Below, in pieces: positions 37,548-50,892 of a stretch of 64,000 nucleotides of DNA. Made by a program: the position numbers and the translations under genes. The notes beneath the pieces were generated by a model, which was not told the DNA's origin, did no database searches, and saw only the letters and a program-made list of their open reading frames with translations. The stretch is from Antitrichia curtipendula (taxonomy: Eukaryota; Streptophyta; Bryopsida; Hypnales; Leucodontaceae), in contig OX579637.1 of the NCBI GenBank assembly GCA_951230915.1, forward strand, positions 26,102,001-26,166,000. The letters run 5' to 3'. Position 1 is the stretch's first letter, and every line of letters begins with the position of its first letter.

Positions 37548-40500
37548 GCACAAAATAAATATTTTTGTACATTCTAATACTTGAGTTTTTTTACAACTCT
37601 TACAACTTTCTTCAAGTCACTTTCAAAGTGGAATTCTATGACATTAGATGTGGAGGCCACGAAACTACAGGTTCAGTTTAATTCCGATTCTTTTATTATT
37701 CACGTGAGGGTGGATTCAATGCTACGCACAAAATAAATATTTTTGTGCATTCTAAAACTTGAGGGTGTTTACAACTTTTACAACTTTCTACAAGTCACTT
37801 TCAAAGTGGAATTCTATGATATTAGATGTGGAGGCCACGAAACTACAAGTTCAGTTTAATTCCGATTCTTTTGTTATTCACGTGAGGGTGGAGTCAATGC
37901 TACGCACAAAATAAATATTTTTGTACATTCTATTGCTTGAGGGTTTTTACAACTTTCACAACTTTCTTCAAGTCACTTTGGAAGTGGATTTCTATGACAT
38001 TAGATGTGGAGGCCACGAAACTACAGGTTCAGTTTAATTCCGATTCTTTTATTATTCACGTGAGGGTGGATTCAATGCTACGCACAACTTAAATATTTTT
38101 GTGCATTCTAATACTTGAGGGTGGTTACAACTCTTACAACTTTCTACAAGTCACTTTCAAAGTGGAATTCTATGACATTAGATGTGGAGGCCACGAAACT
38201 ACAGGTTCAGTTTAATTCCGATTCTTTTATTATTCACGTGAGGGTGGATTCAATGCTACGCACAAAATAAATGATTTTGTGCATTCTAATACTTGAGGGT
38301 GTTTACAGCTTTTACAACTTTCTACAAGTCACTTTCAAAGTGGAATTCTATGACATTAGATGTGGAGGCCACGAAACTACAGGTTCAGTTTAATTCCGAT
38401 TCTTTTATTATTCACGTGAGGGTGGATTCAATGCTACGCACAAAATAAATATTTTTGTACATTCTAATACTTGAGGGTTTTTACAACTCTTACAACTTTC
38501 TTCAAGTCACTTTCAAAGTGGAATTCTATGACATTAGATGTGGAGGCCACGAAACTCCAGGTTCAGTTTAATTCCGATTCTTTTATTATTCACGTGAGGG
38601 TGGATTCAATGCTACGCACAACTTAAATATTTTTGTGCATTCTAAAACTTGAGGGTGTTTACAACTCTTACAACTTTCTTCAAGTCACTTTCAAAGTGGA
38701 ATTCTATGATATTAGATGTGGAGGCCACGAGACTACAAGTTGAGTTTAATTCCGATTCTTTTGTTATTCACGTGAGGGTGGAGTCAATGCTACGCACAAA
38801 ATAAATATTTTTGTACATTCTATTGCTTGAGGGTTTTTACAACTCTTACAACTTTCTTCAAGTCACTTTCAAAGTGGAATTCTATGACATTAGATGTGGA
38901 GGCCACGAAACTACAGGTTCAGTTTAATTCCGATTCTTTTATTATTCACGTGAGGGTGGATTCAATGCTACGCACAACTTAAATATTTTTGTGCATTCTA
39001 ATATTTGAGGGTGGTTACAACTCTTACAACTTTCTACAAGTCACTTTCAAAGTGGAATTCTATGACATTAGATGTGGAGGCCACGAAACTACAGGTTCAG
39101 TTTAATTCCGATTCTTTTATTATTCACGTGAGGGTGGATTCAATGCTACGCACAAAATAAATGATTTTGTGCATTCTAATACTTGAGGGTGTTTACAGCT
39201 TTTACAACTTTCTACAAGTCACTTTCAAAGTGGAATTCTATGACATTAGATGTGGAGGCCACGAAACTACAGGTTCAGTTTAATTCCGATTCTTTTATTA
39301 TTCACGTGAGGGTGGATTCAATGCTACGCACAAAATAAATATTTTTGTACATTCTAATACTTGAGGGTTTTTACAACTCTTACAACTTTCTTCAAGTCAC
39401 TTTCAAAGTGGAATTCTATGACATTAGATGTGGAGGCCACGAAACTCCAGGTTCAGTTTAATTCCGATTCTTTTATTATTCACGTGAGGGTGGATTCAAT
39501 GCTACGCACAACTTAAATATTTTTGTGCATTCTAAAACTTGAGGGTGTTTACAACTTTTACAACTTTCTACAAGTCACTTTCAAAGTGGAATTCTATGAT
39601 ATTAGATGTGGAGGCCACGAAACTACAAGTTCAGTTTAATTCCGATTCTTTTGTTATTCACGTGAGGGTGGAGTCAATGCTACGCACAAAATAAATATTT
39701 TTGTACATTCTATTGCTTGAGGGTTTTTACAACTCTTACAACTTTCTTCAAGTCACTTTCAAAGTGGAATTCTATGACATTAGATGTGGAGGCCACGAAA
39801 CTACAGGTTCAGTTTAATTCCGATTCTTTTATTATTCACGTGAGGGTGGATTCAATGCTACGCACAACTTAAATATTTTTGTGCATTCTAATATTTGAGG
39901 GTGGTTACAACTCTTACAACTTTCTACAAGTCACTTTCAAAGTGGAATTCTATGACATTAGATGTGGAGGCCACGAAACTACAGGTTCAGTTTAATTCCG
40001 ATTCTTTTATTATTCACGTGAGGGTGGATTCAATGCTACGCACAAAATAAATGATTTTGTGCATTCTAATACTTGAGGGTGTTTACAGCTTTTACAACTT
40101 TCTACAAGTCACTTTCAAAGTGGAATTCTATGACATTAGATGTGGAGGCCACGAAACTACAGGTTCAGTTTAATTCCGATTCTTTTATTATTCACGTGAG
40201 GGTGGATTCAATGCTACGCACAAAATAAATATTTTTGTACATTCTAATACTTGAGGGTCTTTACAACTCTTACAACTTTCTTCAAGTCACTTTCAAAGTG
40301 GAATTCTATGACATTAGATGTGGAGGCCACGAAACTACAGGTTCAGTTTAATTCCGATTCTTTTATTATTCACGTGAGGGTGGATTCAATGCTACGCACA
40401 AAATAAATATTTTTGTGCATTCTAAAACTTCAGGGTGTTTACAACTTTTACAACTTTCTATAAGTCACTTTCAAAGTGGAATTCTAGGACATTAGATGTG

Positions 40501-40751
40501 GAGGCCACGAAACTCCAGGTTCAGTTTAATTCCGATTCTTTTATTATTCACGTCAGGGTGGATTCAATGCTACGCACAAAATAAATATTTTTGTACATTC
40601 TATTGCTTGAGGGTTTTTACAACTCTTACAACTTTCTTCAAGTCACTTTCAAAGTGGATTTCTATGACATTAGATGTGGAGGCCACGAAACTACAGGTTC
40701 AGTTTAATTCCGATTCTTTTATTATTCACGTGAGGGTGGATTCAATGCTAC
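37548..40751. repeat. Pentamer HOR (890 bp), about three and a half copies
   Basis: The rare AAATGATTTTGTGC unit with TTTACAGC starts at 38260, 39150 and 40040, exactly 890 bp apart. The order is AAATGATTTT, GTACATTCTAATAC, CTAAAACTTG, ATTCTATTGC, GTGGTTAC (AATATTTGAGG in two copies). A preceding set at 37548-38259 lacks the AAATGATTTT position. The last set (40218-40751) is altered: GGGTCTTTAC, ACTTCAGG, CTATAAG, CTAGGACATT and CACGTCAGG. Confidence 0.8.
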
Positions 40752-42885
40752 GCACAACTTAAATATTTTTGTGCATTCTAATACTTGAGGGTTTTTACAA
40801 CTTTCAGAACTTTCTACAAGTCACTTTCAAAGTGGAATTCTATGACATTAGATGTGGAGGCCACGAAACTACAGGTTCAGTTTAATCCGATTCTTTTATT
40901 ATTCACGTGAGGGTGGATTCAATGCTACGCACAACTTAAATATTTTTGTGCATTCTAATACTTGAGGGTGGTTACAACTCTTACAACTTTCTACAAGTCA
41001 CTTTCAAAGTGGAATTCTATGACATTAGATGTGGAGGCCACGAAACTACAGGTTCAGTTTAATTCCGATTCTTTTATTATTCACGTGAGGGTGGATTCAA
41101 TGCTACGCACAACTTAAATATTTTTGTGCATTCTAATACTTGAGGGTGGTTACAACTCTTACAACTTTCTACAAGTCACTTTCAAAGTGGAATTCTATGA
41201 CATTAGATGTGGAGGCCACGAAACTACAGGTTCAGTTTAATTCTGATTCTTTTATTATTCACGTGAGGGTGGATTCAATGCTACGCACAAAATAAATATT
41301 TTTGTACATTCTAATACTTGAGGGTTTTTACAACTCTTACAACTTTCTTCAAGTCACTTTCAAAGTGGAATTCTATGACATTAGATGTGGAGGCCACGAA
41401 ACTACAGGTTCAGTTTAATTCCGATTCTTTTATTATTCACGTGAGGGTGGATTCAATGCTACGCACAAAATAAATATTTTTGTGCATTCTAAAACTTGAG
41501 GGTGTTTACAACTTTTACAACTTTCTACAAGTCACTTTCAAAGTGGAATTCTATGATATTAGATGTGGAGGCCACGAAACTACAAGTTCAGTTTAATTCC
41601 GATTCTTTTGTTATTCACGTGAGGGTGGAGTCAATGCTACGCACAAAATAAATATTTTTGTACATTCTATTGCTTGAGGGTTTTTACAACTCTTACAACT
41701 TTCTTCAAGTCACTTTCAAAGTGAAATTCTATGACATTAGATGTGGAGGCCACGAAACTACAGGTTCAGTTTAATTCCGATTCTTTTATTATTCACGTGA
41801 GGGTGGATTCAATGCTACGCACAACTTAAATATTTTTGTGCATTCTAATACTTGAGGGTTTTTACAACTTTCACAACTTTCTACAAGTCACTTTCAAAGT
41901 GGAATTCTATGACATTAGATGTGGAGGCCACGAAACTACAGGTTCAGTTTAATCCGATTCTTTTATTATTCACGTGAGGGTGGATTCAATGCTACGCACA
42001 ACTTAAATATTTTTGTGCATTCTAATACTTGAGGGTGGTTACAACTCTTACAACTTTCTACAAGTCACTTTCAAAGTGGAATTCTATGACATTAGATGTG
42101 GAGGCCACGAAACTACAGGTTCAGTTTAATTCCGATTCTTTTATTATTCACGTGAGGGTGGATTCAATGCTACGCACAACTTAAATATTTTTGTGCATTC
42201 TAATACTTGAGGGTGGTTACAACTCTTACAACTTTCTACAAGTCACTTTCAAAGTGGAATTCTATGACATTAGATGTGGAGGCCACGAAACTACAGGTTC
42301 AGTTTAATTCCGATTCTTTTATTATTCACGTGAGGGTGGATTCAATGCTACGCACAACTTAAATATTTTTGTGCATTCTAATACTTGAGGGTGTTTACAA
42401 CTCTTACAACTTTCTACAAGTCACTTTCAAAGTGGAATTCTATGACATTAGATGTGGAGGCCACGAAACTACAGGTTCAGTTTAATTCCGATTCTTTTAT
42501 TATTCACGTGAGGGTGGATTCAATGCTACGCACAAAATAAATATTTTTGTACATTCTAATACTTGAGGGTTTTTACAACTCTTACAACTTTCTTCAAGTC
42601 ACTTTCAAAGTGGAATTCTATGACATTAGATGTGGAGGCCACGAAACTACAGGTTCAGTTTAATTCCGATTCTTTTATTATTCACGTCAGGGTGGATTCA
42701 ATGCTACGCACAAAATAAATATTTTTGTACATTCTAATACTTGAGGGTGTTTACAACTCTTACAACTTTCTACAAGTCACTTTCAAAGTGGAATTCTATG
42801 ACATTAGATGTGGAGGCCACGAAACTACAGGTTCAGTTTAATTCCGATTCTTTTATTATTCACGTGAGGGTGGATTCAATGCTAC
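40752..42885. repeat. Hexamer HOR (1067 bp), two partly diverged copies
   Basis: Copies start at 40752 and 41819, each led by a 177-bp unit with GGGTTTTTACAACTTTC. The second and third units match (GTGGTTAC type), after which the copies differ: CTAAAACTTG and ATTGC units in the first, GTGTTTACAACTC and GTACATTCTAATAC units in the second. It is related to the zone-IV hexamer by its leading pair. Confidence 0.6.
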
Positions 42886-44130
42886 GCACAACTTAAATAT
42901 TTTTGTGCATTCTAATACTTGAGGGTGTTTACAACTCTTACAACTTTCTACAAGTCACTTTCAAAGTGGAATTCTATGACATTAGATGTGGAGGCCACGA
43001 AACTACAGGTTCAGTTTAATTCCGATTCTTTTATTATTCACGTGAGGGTGGATTCAATGCTACGCACAACTTAAATATTTTTGTGCATTCTAATATTTGA
43101 GGGTGGTTACAACTCTTACAACTTTCTACAAGTCACTTTCAAAGTGGAATTCTATGACATTAGATGTGGAGGCCACGAAACTACAGGTTCAGTTTAATTC
43201 CGATTCTTTTATTATTCACGTGAGGGTGGATTCAATGCTACGCACAAAATAAATATTTTTGTACATTCTAATACTTGAGGGTTTTTACAACTCTTACAAC
43301 TTTCTTCAAGTCACTTTCAAAGTGGAATTCTATGACATTAGATGTGGAGGCCACGAAACTACAGGTTCAGTTTAATTCCGATTCTTTTATTATTCACGTG
43401 AGGGTGGATTCAATGCTACGCACAAAATAAATATTTTTGTGCATTCTAAAGCTTGAGGGTGTTTACAACTTTTACAACTTTCTACAAGTCACTTTCAAAG
43501 TGGAATTCTATGATATTAGATGTGGAGGCCACGAAACTACAAGTTCAGTTTAATTCCGATTCTTTTGTTATTCACGTGAGGGTGGATTCAATGCTACGCA
43601 CAAAATAAATATTTTTGTACATTCTATTGCTTGAGGGTTTTTACAACTCTTACAACTTTCTTCAAGTCACTTTCAAAGTGGAATTCTATGACATTAGATG
43701 TGGAGGCCACGAAACTACAGGTTCAGTTTAATTCCGATTCTTTTATTATTCACGTGAGGGTGGATTCAATGCTACGCACAACTTAAATATTTTTGTGCAT
43801 TCTAATACTTGAGGGTGTTTACAACTCTTACAACTTTCTACAAGTCACTTTCAAAGTGGAATTCTATGACATTAGATGTGGAGGCCACGAAACTACAGGT
43901 TCAGTTTAATTCCGATTCTTTTATTATTCACGTGAGGGTGGATTCAATGCTACGCACAACTTAAATATTTTTGTGCATTCTAATACTTGAGGGTTTTTAC
44001 AACTTTCACAACTTTCTACAAGTCACTTTCAAAGTGGAATTCTATGACATTAGATGTAGAGGCCACGAAACTACAGGTTCAGTTTAATCCGATTCTTTTA
44101 TTATTCACGTGAGGGTGGATTCAATGCTAC

Positions 44131-46800
44131 GCACAAAATAAATATTTTTGTGCATTCTAATACTTGAGGGTGGTTACAACTCTTACAACTTTCTTCAAGT
44201 CACTTTCAAAGTGGAATTCTATGACATTAGATGTGGAGGCCACGAAACTACAGGTTCAGTTTAATTCCGATTCTTTTATTATTCACGTGAGGGTGGATTC
44301 AATGCTACGCACAAAATAAATATTTTTGTGCATTCTAATACTTGAGGGTGTTTACAACTTTTACAACTTTCTACAAGTCACTTTCAAAGTGGAATTCTAT
44401 GACATTAGATGTCGAGGCCACGAAACTACAGGTTCAGTTTAATTCCGATTCTTTTATTATTCACGTGAGGGTGGATTCAATGGTACGCACAAAATAAATA
44501 TTTTTGTACATTCTAATACTTGAGGGTTTTTACAACTCTTACAACTTTCTACAAGTCACTTTCAAAGTGGAATTCTATGACATTAGATGTGGAGGCCACG
44601 AAACTACAGGTTCAGTTTAATTCCGATTCTTTTATTATTCACGTGAGGGTGGATTCAATGCTACGCACAACTTAAATATTTTTGTGCATTCTAATACTTG
44701 AGGGTGTTTACAACTCTTACAACTTTCTACAAGTCACTTTCAAAGTGGAATTCTATGACATTAGATGTGGAGGCCACGAAACTACAGGTTCAGTTTAATT
44801 CCGATTCTTTTATTATTCACGTGAGGGTGGATTCAATGCTACGCACAACTTAAATATTTTTGTGCATTCTAATATTTGAGGGTGGTTACAACTCTTACAA
44901 CTTTCTACAAGTCACTTTCAAAGTGGAATTCTATGACATTAGATGTGGAGGCCACGAAACTACAGGTTCAGTTTAATTCCGATTCTTTTATTATTCACGT
45001 GAGGGTGGATTCAATGCTACGCACAAAATAAATATTTTTGTACATTCTAATACTTGAGGGTGTTTACAACTCTTACAACTTTCTACAAGTCACTTTCAAA
45101 GTGGAATTCTATGACATTAGATGTGGAGGCCACGAAACTACAGGTTCAGTTTAATTCCGATTCTTTTATTATTCACGTGAGGGTGGATTCAATGCTACGC
45201 ACAACTTAAATATTTTTGTGCATTCTAATACTTGAGGGTGTTTACAACTCTTACAACTTTCTACAAGTCACTTTCAAAGTGGAATTCTATGACATTAGAT
45301 GTCGAGGCCACGAAACTACAGGTTCAGTTTAATTCCGATTCTTTTATTATTCACGTGAGGGTGGATTCAATGGTACGCACAAAATAAATATTTTTGTACA
45401 TTCTAATACTTGAGGGTTTTTACAACTCTTACAACTTTCTACAAGTCACTTTCAAAGTGGAATTCTATGACATTAGATGTGGAGGCCACGAAACTACAGG
45501 TTCAGTTTAATTCCGATTCTTTTATTATTCACGTGAGGGTGGATTCAATGCTACGCACAACTTAAATATTTTTGTGCATTCTAATATTTGAGGGTGGTTA
45601 CAACTCTTACAACTTTCTACAAGTCACTTTCAAAGTGGAATTCTATGACATTAGATGTGGAGGCCACGAAACTACAGGTTCAGTTTAATTCCGATTCTTT
45701 TATTATTCACGTGAGGGTGGATTCAATGCTACGCACAAAATAAATATTTTTGTGCATTCTAATACTTGAGGGTGGTTACAACTCTTACAACTTTCTTCAA
45801 GTCACTTTCAAAGTGGAATTCTATGACATTAGATGTGGAGGCCACGAAACTACAGGTTCAGTTTAATTCCGATTCTTTTATTATTCACGTGAGGGTGGAT
45901 TCAATGCTACGCACAAAATAAATATTTTTGTGCATTCTAATACTTGAGGGTGTTTACAACTTTTACAACTTTCTACAAGTCACTTTCAAAGTGGAATTCT
46001 ATGACATTAGATGTCGAGGCCACGAAACTACAGGTTCAGTTTAATTCCGATTCTTTTATTATTCACGTGAGGGTGGATTCAATGGTACGCACAAAATAAA
46101 TATTTTTGTACATTCTAATACTTGAGGGTGTTTACAACTCTTACAACTTTCTACAAGTCACTTTCAAAGTGGAATTCTATGACATTAGATGTGGAGGCCA
46201 CGAAACTACAGGTTCAGTTTAATTCCGATTCTTTTATTATTCACGTGAGGGTGGATTCAATGCTACGCACAACTTAAATATTTTTGTGCATTCTAATACT
46301 TGAGGGTGTTTACAACTCTTACAACTTTCTACAAGTCACTTTCAAAGTGGAATTCTATGACATTAGATGTGGAGGCCACGAAACTACAGGTTCAGTTTAA
46401 TTCCGATTCTTTTATTATTCACGTGAGGGTGGATTCAATGCTACGCACAACTTAAATATTTTTGTGCATTCTAATATTTGAGGGTGGTTACAACTCTTAC
46501 AACTTTCTACAAGTCACTTTCAAAGTGGAATTCTATGACATTAGATGTGGAGGCCACGAAACTACAGGTTCAGTTTAATTCCGATTCTTTTATTATTCAC
46601 GTGAGGGTGGATTCAATGCTACGCACAAAATAAATATTTTTGTACATTCTAATACTTGAGGGTTTTTACAACTCTTACAACTTTCTTCAAGTCACTTTCA
46701 AAGTGGAATTCTATGACATTAGATGTGGAGGCCACGAAACTACAGGTTCAGTTTAATTCCGATTCTTTTATTATTCACGTGAGGGTGGATTCAATGCTAC
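44131..46800. repeat. HOR with 1602-bp period (9 units)
   Basis: Six units from 44131 (GTGGTTAC, GTCGAGG ending AATGGTAC, GTACATTC, AACTTAAAT, AATATTTGAGG, GTACATTCTAATAC) recur from 45733. The GTCGAGG allele, confined to this zone, lies near 44411, 45301 and 46013. The middle GTCGAGG unit (45199) is a hybrid: it opens with AACTTAAAT and GTGTTTACAACTC but ends AATGGTAC. Confidence 0.7.
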
Positions 46801-48936
46801 GCACAAAATAAATATTTTTGTGCATTCTAAAACTTGAGGGTGTTTACAACTTTTACAACTTTCTACAAGTCACTTTCAAAGTGGAATTCTATGATATTAG
46901 ATGTGGAGGCCACGAAACTACAAGTTCAGTTTAATTCCGATTCTTTTGTTATTCACGTGAGGGTGGATTCAATGCTACGCACAAAATAAATATTTTTGTA
47001 CATTCTATTGCTTGAGGGTTTTTACAACTCTTACAACTTTCTTCAAGTCACTTTCAAAGTGGAATTCTATGACATTAGATGTGGAGGCCACGAAACTACA
47101 GGTTCAGTTTAATTCCGATTCTTTTATTATTCACGTGAGGGTGGATTCAATGCTACGCACAAAATAAATATTTTTGTACATTCTAATACTTGAGGGTTTT
47201 TACAACTCTTACAACTTTCTTCAAGTCACTTTCAAAGTGGAATTCTATGACATTAGATGTGGAGGCCACGAAACTACAGGTTCAGTTTAATTCCGATTCT
47301 TTTATTATTCACGTGAGGGTGGATTCAATGCTACGCACAAAATAAATATTTTTGTGCATTCTAAAACTTGAGGGTGTTTACAACTTTTACAACTTTCTAC
47401 AAGTCACTTTCAAAGTGGAATTCTATGATATTAGATGTGGAGGCCACGAAACTACAAGTTCAGTTTAATTCCGATTCTTTTATTATTCACGTGAGGGTGG
47501 ATTCAATGCTACGCACAACTTAAATATTTTTGTGCATTCTAATACTTGAGGGTGGTTACAACTCTTACAACTTTCTACAAGTCACTTTCAAAGTGGAATT
47601 CTATGACATTAGATGTGGAGGCCACGAAACTCCAGGTTCAGTTTAATTCCGATTCTTTTATTATTCACGTGAGGGTGGATTCAATGCTACGCACAAAATA
47701 AATATTTTTGTACATTCTAATACTTGAGGGTTTTTACAACTCTTACAACTTTCTTCAAGTCACATTCAAAGTGGAATTCTATGACATTAGATGTGGAGGC
47801 CACGAAACTACAGGTTCAGTTTAATTCCGATTCTTTTATTATTCACGTGAGGGTGGATTCAATGCTACGCACAAAATAAATATTTTTGTACATTCTAATA
47901 CTTGAGGGTGTTTACAACTCTTACAACTTTCTACAAGTCACTTTCAAAGTGGAATTCTATGACATTAGATGTGGAGGCCACGAAACTACAGGTTCAGTTT
48001 AATTCCGATTCTTTTATTATTCACGTGAGGGTGGATTCAATGCTACGCACAACTTAAATATTTTTGTGCATTCTAATACTTGAGGGTGTTTACAACTCTT
48101 ACAACTTTCTACAAGTCACTTTCAAAGTGGAATTCTATGATATTAGATGTGGAGGCCACGAAACTACAGGTTCAGTTTAATTCCGATTCTTTTATTATTC
48201 ACGTGAGGGTGGATTCAATGCTACGCACAACTTAAATATTTTTGTGCATTCTAATACTTGAGGGTGGTTACAACTCTTACAACTTTCTACAAGTCACTTT
48301 CAAAGTGGAATTCTATGACATTAGATGTGGAGGCCACGAAACTCCAGGTTCAGTTTAATTCCGATTCTTTTATTATTCACGTGAGGGTGGATTCAATGCT
48401 ACGCACAAAATAAATATTTTTGTACATTCTAATTCTTGAGGGTTTTTACAACTCTTACAACTTTCTTCAAGTCACTTTCAAAGTGGAATTCTATGACATT
48501 AGATGTGGAGGCCACGAAACTACAGGTTCAGTTTAATTCCGATTCTTTTATTATTCACGTGAGGGTGGATTCAATGCTACGCACAAAATAAATATTTTTG
48601 TGCATTCTAAAACTTGAGGGTGTTTACAACTTTTACAACTTTCTACAAGTCACTTTCAAAGTGGAATTCTATGATATTAGATGTGGAGGCCACGAAACTA
48701 CAAGTTCAGTTTAATTCCGATTCTTTTGTTATTCACGTGAGGGTGGATTCAATGCTACGCACAAAATAAATATTTTTGTACATTCTATTGCTTGAGGGTT
48801 TTTACAACTCTTACAACTTTCTTCAAGTCACTTTCAAAGTGGAATTCTATGACATTAGATGTGGAGGCCACGAAACTACAGGTTCAGTTTAATTCCGATT
48901 CTTTTATTATTCACGTGAGGGTGGATTCAATGCTAC

Positions 48937-50003
48937 GCACAACTTAAATACTTTTGTGCATTCTAATACTTGAGGGTTTTTACAACTTTCACAACTTTCT
49001 ACAAGTCACTTTCAAAGTGGAATTCTATGACATTAGATGTGGAGGCCACGAAACTACAGGTTCAGTTTAATCCGATTCTTTTATTATTCACGTGAGGGTG
49101 GATTCAATGCTACGCACAACTTAAATATTTTTGTGCATTCTAATACTTGAGGGTGGTTACAACTCTTACAACTTTCTACAAGTCACTTTCAAAGTGGAAT
49201 TCTATGACATTAGATGTGGAGGCCACGAAACTACAGGTTCAGTTTAATTCCGATTCTTTTATTATTCACGTGAGGGTGGATTCAATGCTACGCACAAAAT
49301 AAATATTTTTGTGCATTCTAATACTTGAGGGTGTTTACAGCTTTTACAACTTTCTACAAGTCACTTTCAAAGTGGAATTCTATGACATTAGATGTGGAGG
49401 CCACGAAACTACAGGTTCAGTTTAATTCCGATTCTTTTATTATTCACGTGAGGGTGGATTCAATGCTACGCACAAAATAAATATTTTTGTACATTCTAAT
49501 ACTTGAGGGTTTTTACAACTCTTACAACTTTCTTCAAGTCACTTTCAAAGTGGAATTCTATGACATTAGATGTGGAGGCCACGAAACTACAGGTTCAGTT
49601 TAATTCCGATTCTTTTATTATTCACGTGAGGGTGGATTCAATGCTACGCACAAAATAAATATTTTTGTGCATTCTAAAACTTGAGGGTGTTTACAACTTT
49701 TACAACTTTCTACAAGTCACTTTCAAAGTGGAATTCTATGATATTAGATGTGGAGGCCACGAAACTACAAGTTCAGTTTAATTCCGATTCTTTTGTTATT
49801 CACGTGAGGGTGGAGTCAATGCTACGCACAAAATAAATATTTTTGTGCATTCTATTGCTTGAGGGTTTTTACAACTCTTACAACTTTCTTCAAGTCACTT
49901 TCAAAGTGGAATTCTATGACATTAGATGTGGAGGCCACGAAACTACAGGTTCAGTTTAATTCCGATTCTTTTATTATTCACGTGAGGGTGGATTCAATGC
50001 TAC
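48937..50003. repeat. First copy of the zone-IV hexamer
   Basis: Begins with a 177-bp unit bearing the rare AAATACTTTTGTGC variant, which recurs only at 50004, one period (1067 bp) later. The order is 177-bp unit, GTGGTTAC, TTTACAGC, GTACATTCTAATAC, CTAAAACTTG and GTGCATTCTATTGC. The later copies at 51427 and 52494 lack the AAATACTTTT variant, so the first two copies form a younger pair. Confidence 0.8.
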
Positions 50004-50714
50004 GCACAACTTAAATACTTTTGTGCATTCTAATACTTGAGGGTTTTTACAACTTTCACAACTTTCTACAAGTCACTTTCAAAGTGGAATTCTATGACAT
50101 TAGATGTGGAGGCCACGAAACTACAGGTTCAGTTTAATCCGATTCTTTTATTATTCACGTGAGGGTGGATTCAATGCTACGCACAACTTAAATATTTTTG
50201 TGCATTCTAATACTTGAGGGTGGTTACAACTCTTACAACTTTCTACAAGTCACTTTCAAAGTGGAATTCTATGATATTAGATGTGGAGGCCACGAAACTA
50301 CAGGTTCAGTTTAATTCCGATTCTTTTATTATTCACGTGAGGGTGGATTCAATGCTACGCACAAAATAAATATTTTTGTGCATTCTAATACTTGAGGGTG
50401 TTTACAGCTTTTACAACTTTCTACAAGTCACTTTCAAAGTGGAGTTCTATGACATTAGATGTGGAGGCCACGAAACTACAGGTTCAGTTTAATTCCGATT
50501 CTTTTATTATTCACGTGAGGGTGGATTCAATGCTACGCACAAAATAAATATTTTTGTACATTCTAATACTTGAGGGTTTTTACAACTCTTACAACTTTCT
50601 TCAAGTCACTTTCAAAGTGGAATTCTATGACATTAGATGTGGAGGCCACGAAACTCCAGGTTCAGTTTAATTCCGATTCTTTTATTATTCACGTGAGGGT
50701 GGATTCAATGCTAC

Positions 50715-50892
50715 GCACAAATTAAATATTCTAAAGCATATATATACTTGAGGGTGTTTACAACTTGCACAACTTTCTTCAAGTCACTTTCAAAGTGGAT
50801 TTCTATGACATTAGATGTGGAGGCCACGAAACTACAGGTTCAGTTTAATTCCGATTCTTTTATTATTCACGTGAGGGTGGATTCAATGCTAC
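50715..50892. repeat. First altered (AGCATATATATAC) monomer, inserted in a hexamer copy
   Basis: The unit starts GCACAAATTAAATATT like zone-I units and then reads CTAAAGCATATATATACTTG. Relative to the usual unit about eight substitutions cluster at monomer 17-29, with no length change, removing the right arm of the terminal dyad. It also has AACTTGCAC and GGATTTC. It sits between two GTACATTCTAATAC units and breaks the hexamer order, so it arrived by insertion or conversion. Confidence 0.85.

Larger units (their letters stand above)
32922..48936. repeat. Zone III: more homogeneous block, C-dyad and CTAAAACTTG alleles
   Basis: Nearly every unit has the C-centred dyad and the GGAGGCCACGAAACTACAGG segment. 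Local markers are CTAAAACTTG, GTACATTCTAATAC with GGGTTTTTAC, AATGGTACGCAC junctions, GTCGAGG and AATATTTGAGG. Periods of 2135, 2491, 890 and 1602 bp are readable. No unit carries the AAATTAAAT start, the GTGGTTAAAAC allele or the GAATAC allele. Confidence 0.75.

Noticed and set aside
40496..40762. 88-codon open reading frame on the + strand
   Set aside because: It lies wholly within satellite units and is open only because of local substitutions: CACGTCAGG at 40548-40555 removes a TGA. Since 178 leaves remainder 1 on division by 3, the frame shifts at every unit, so repeated protein domains cannot be encoded. No start context, domain or conservation supports a gene.
50725..50750. TATA box or promoter in the ATATATATAC segment
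   Set aside because: The segment is a recurrent variant of the monomer with no downstream gene; short A/T runs are expected in 35% G+C satellite.
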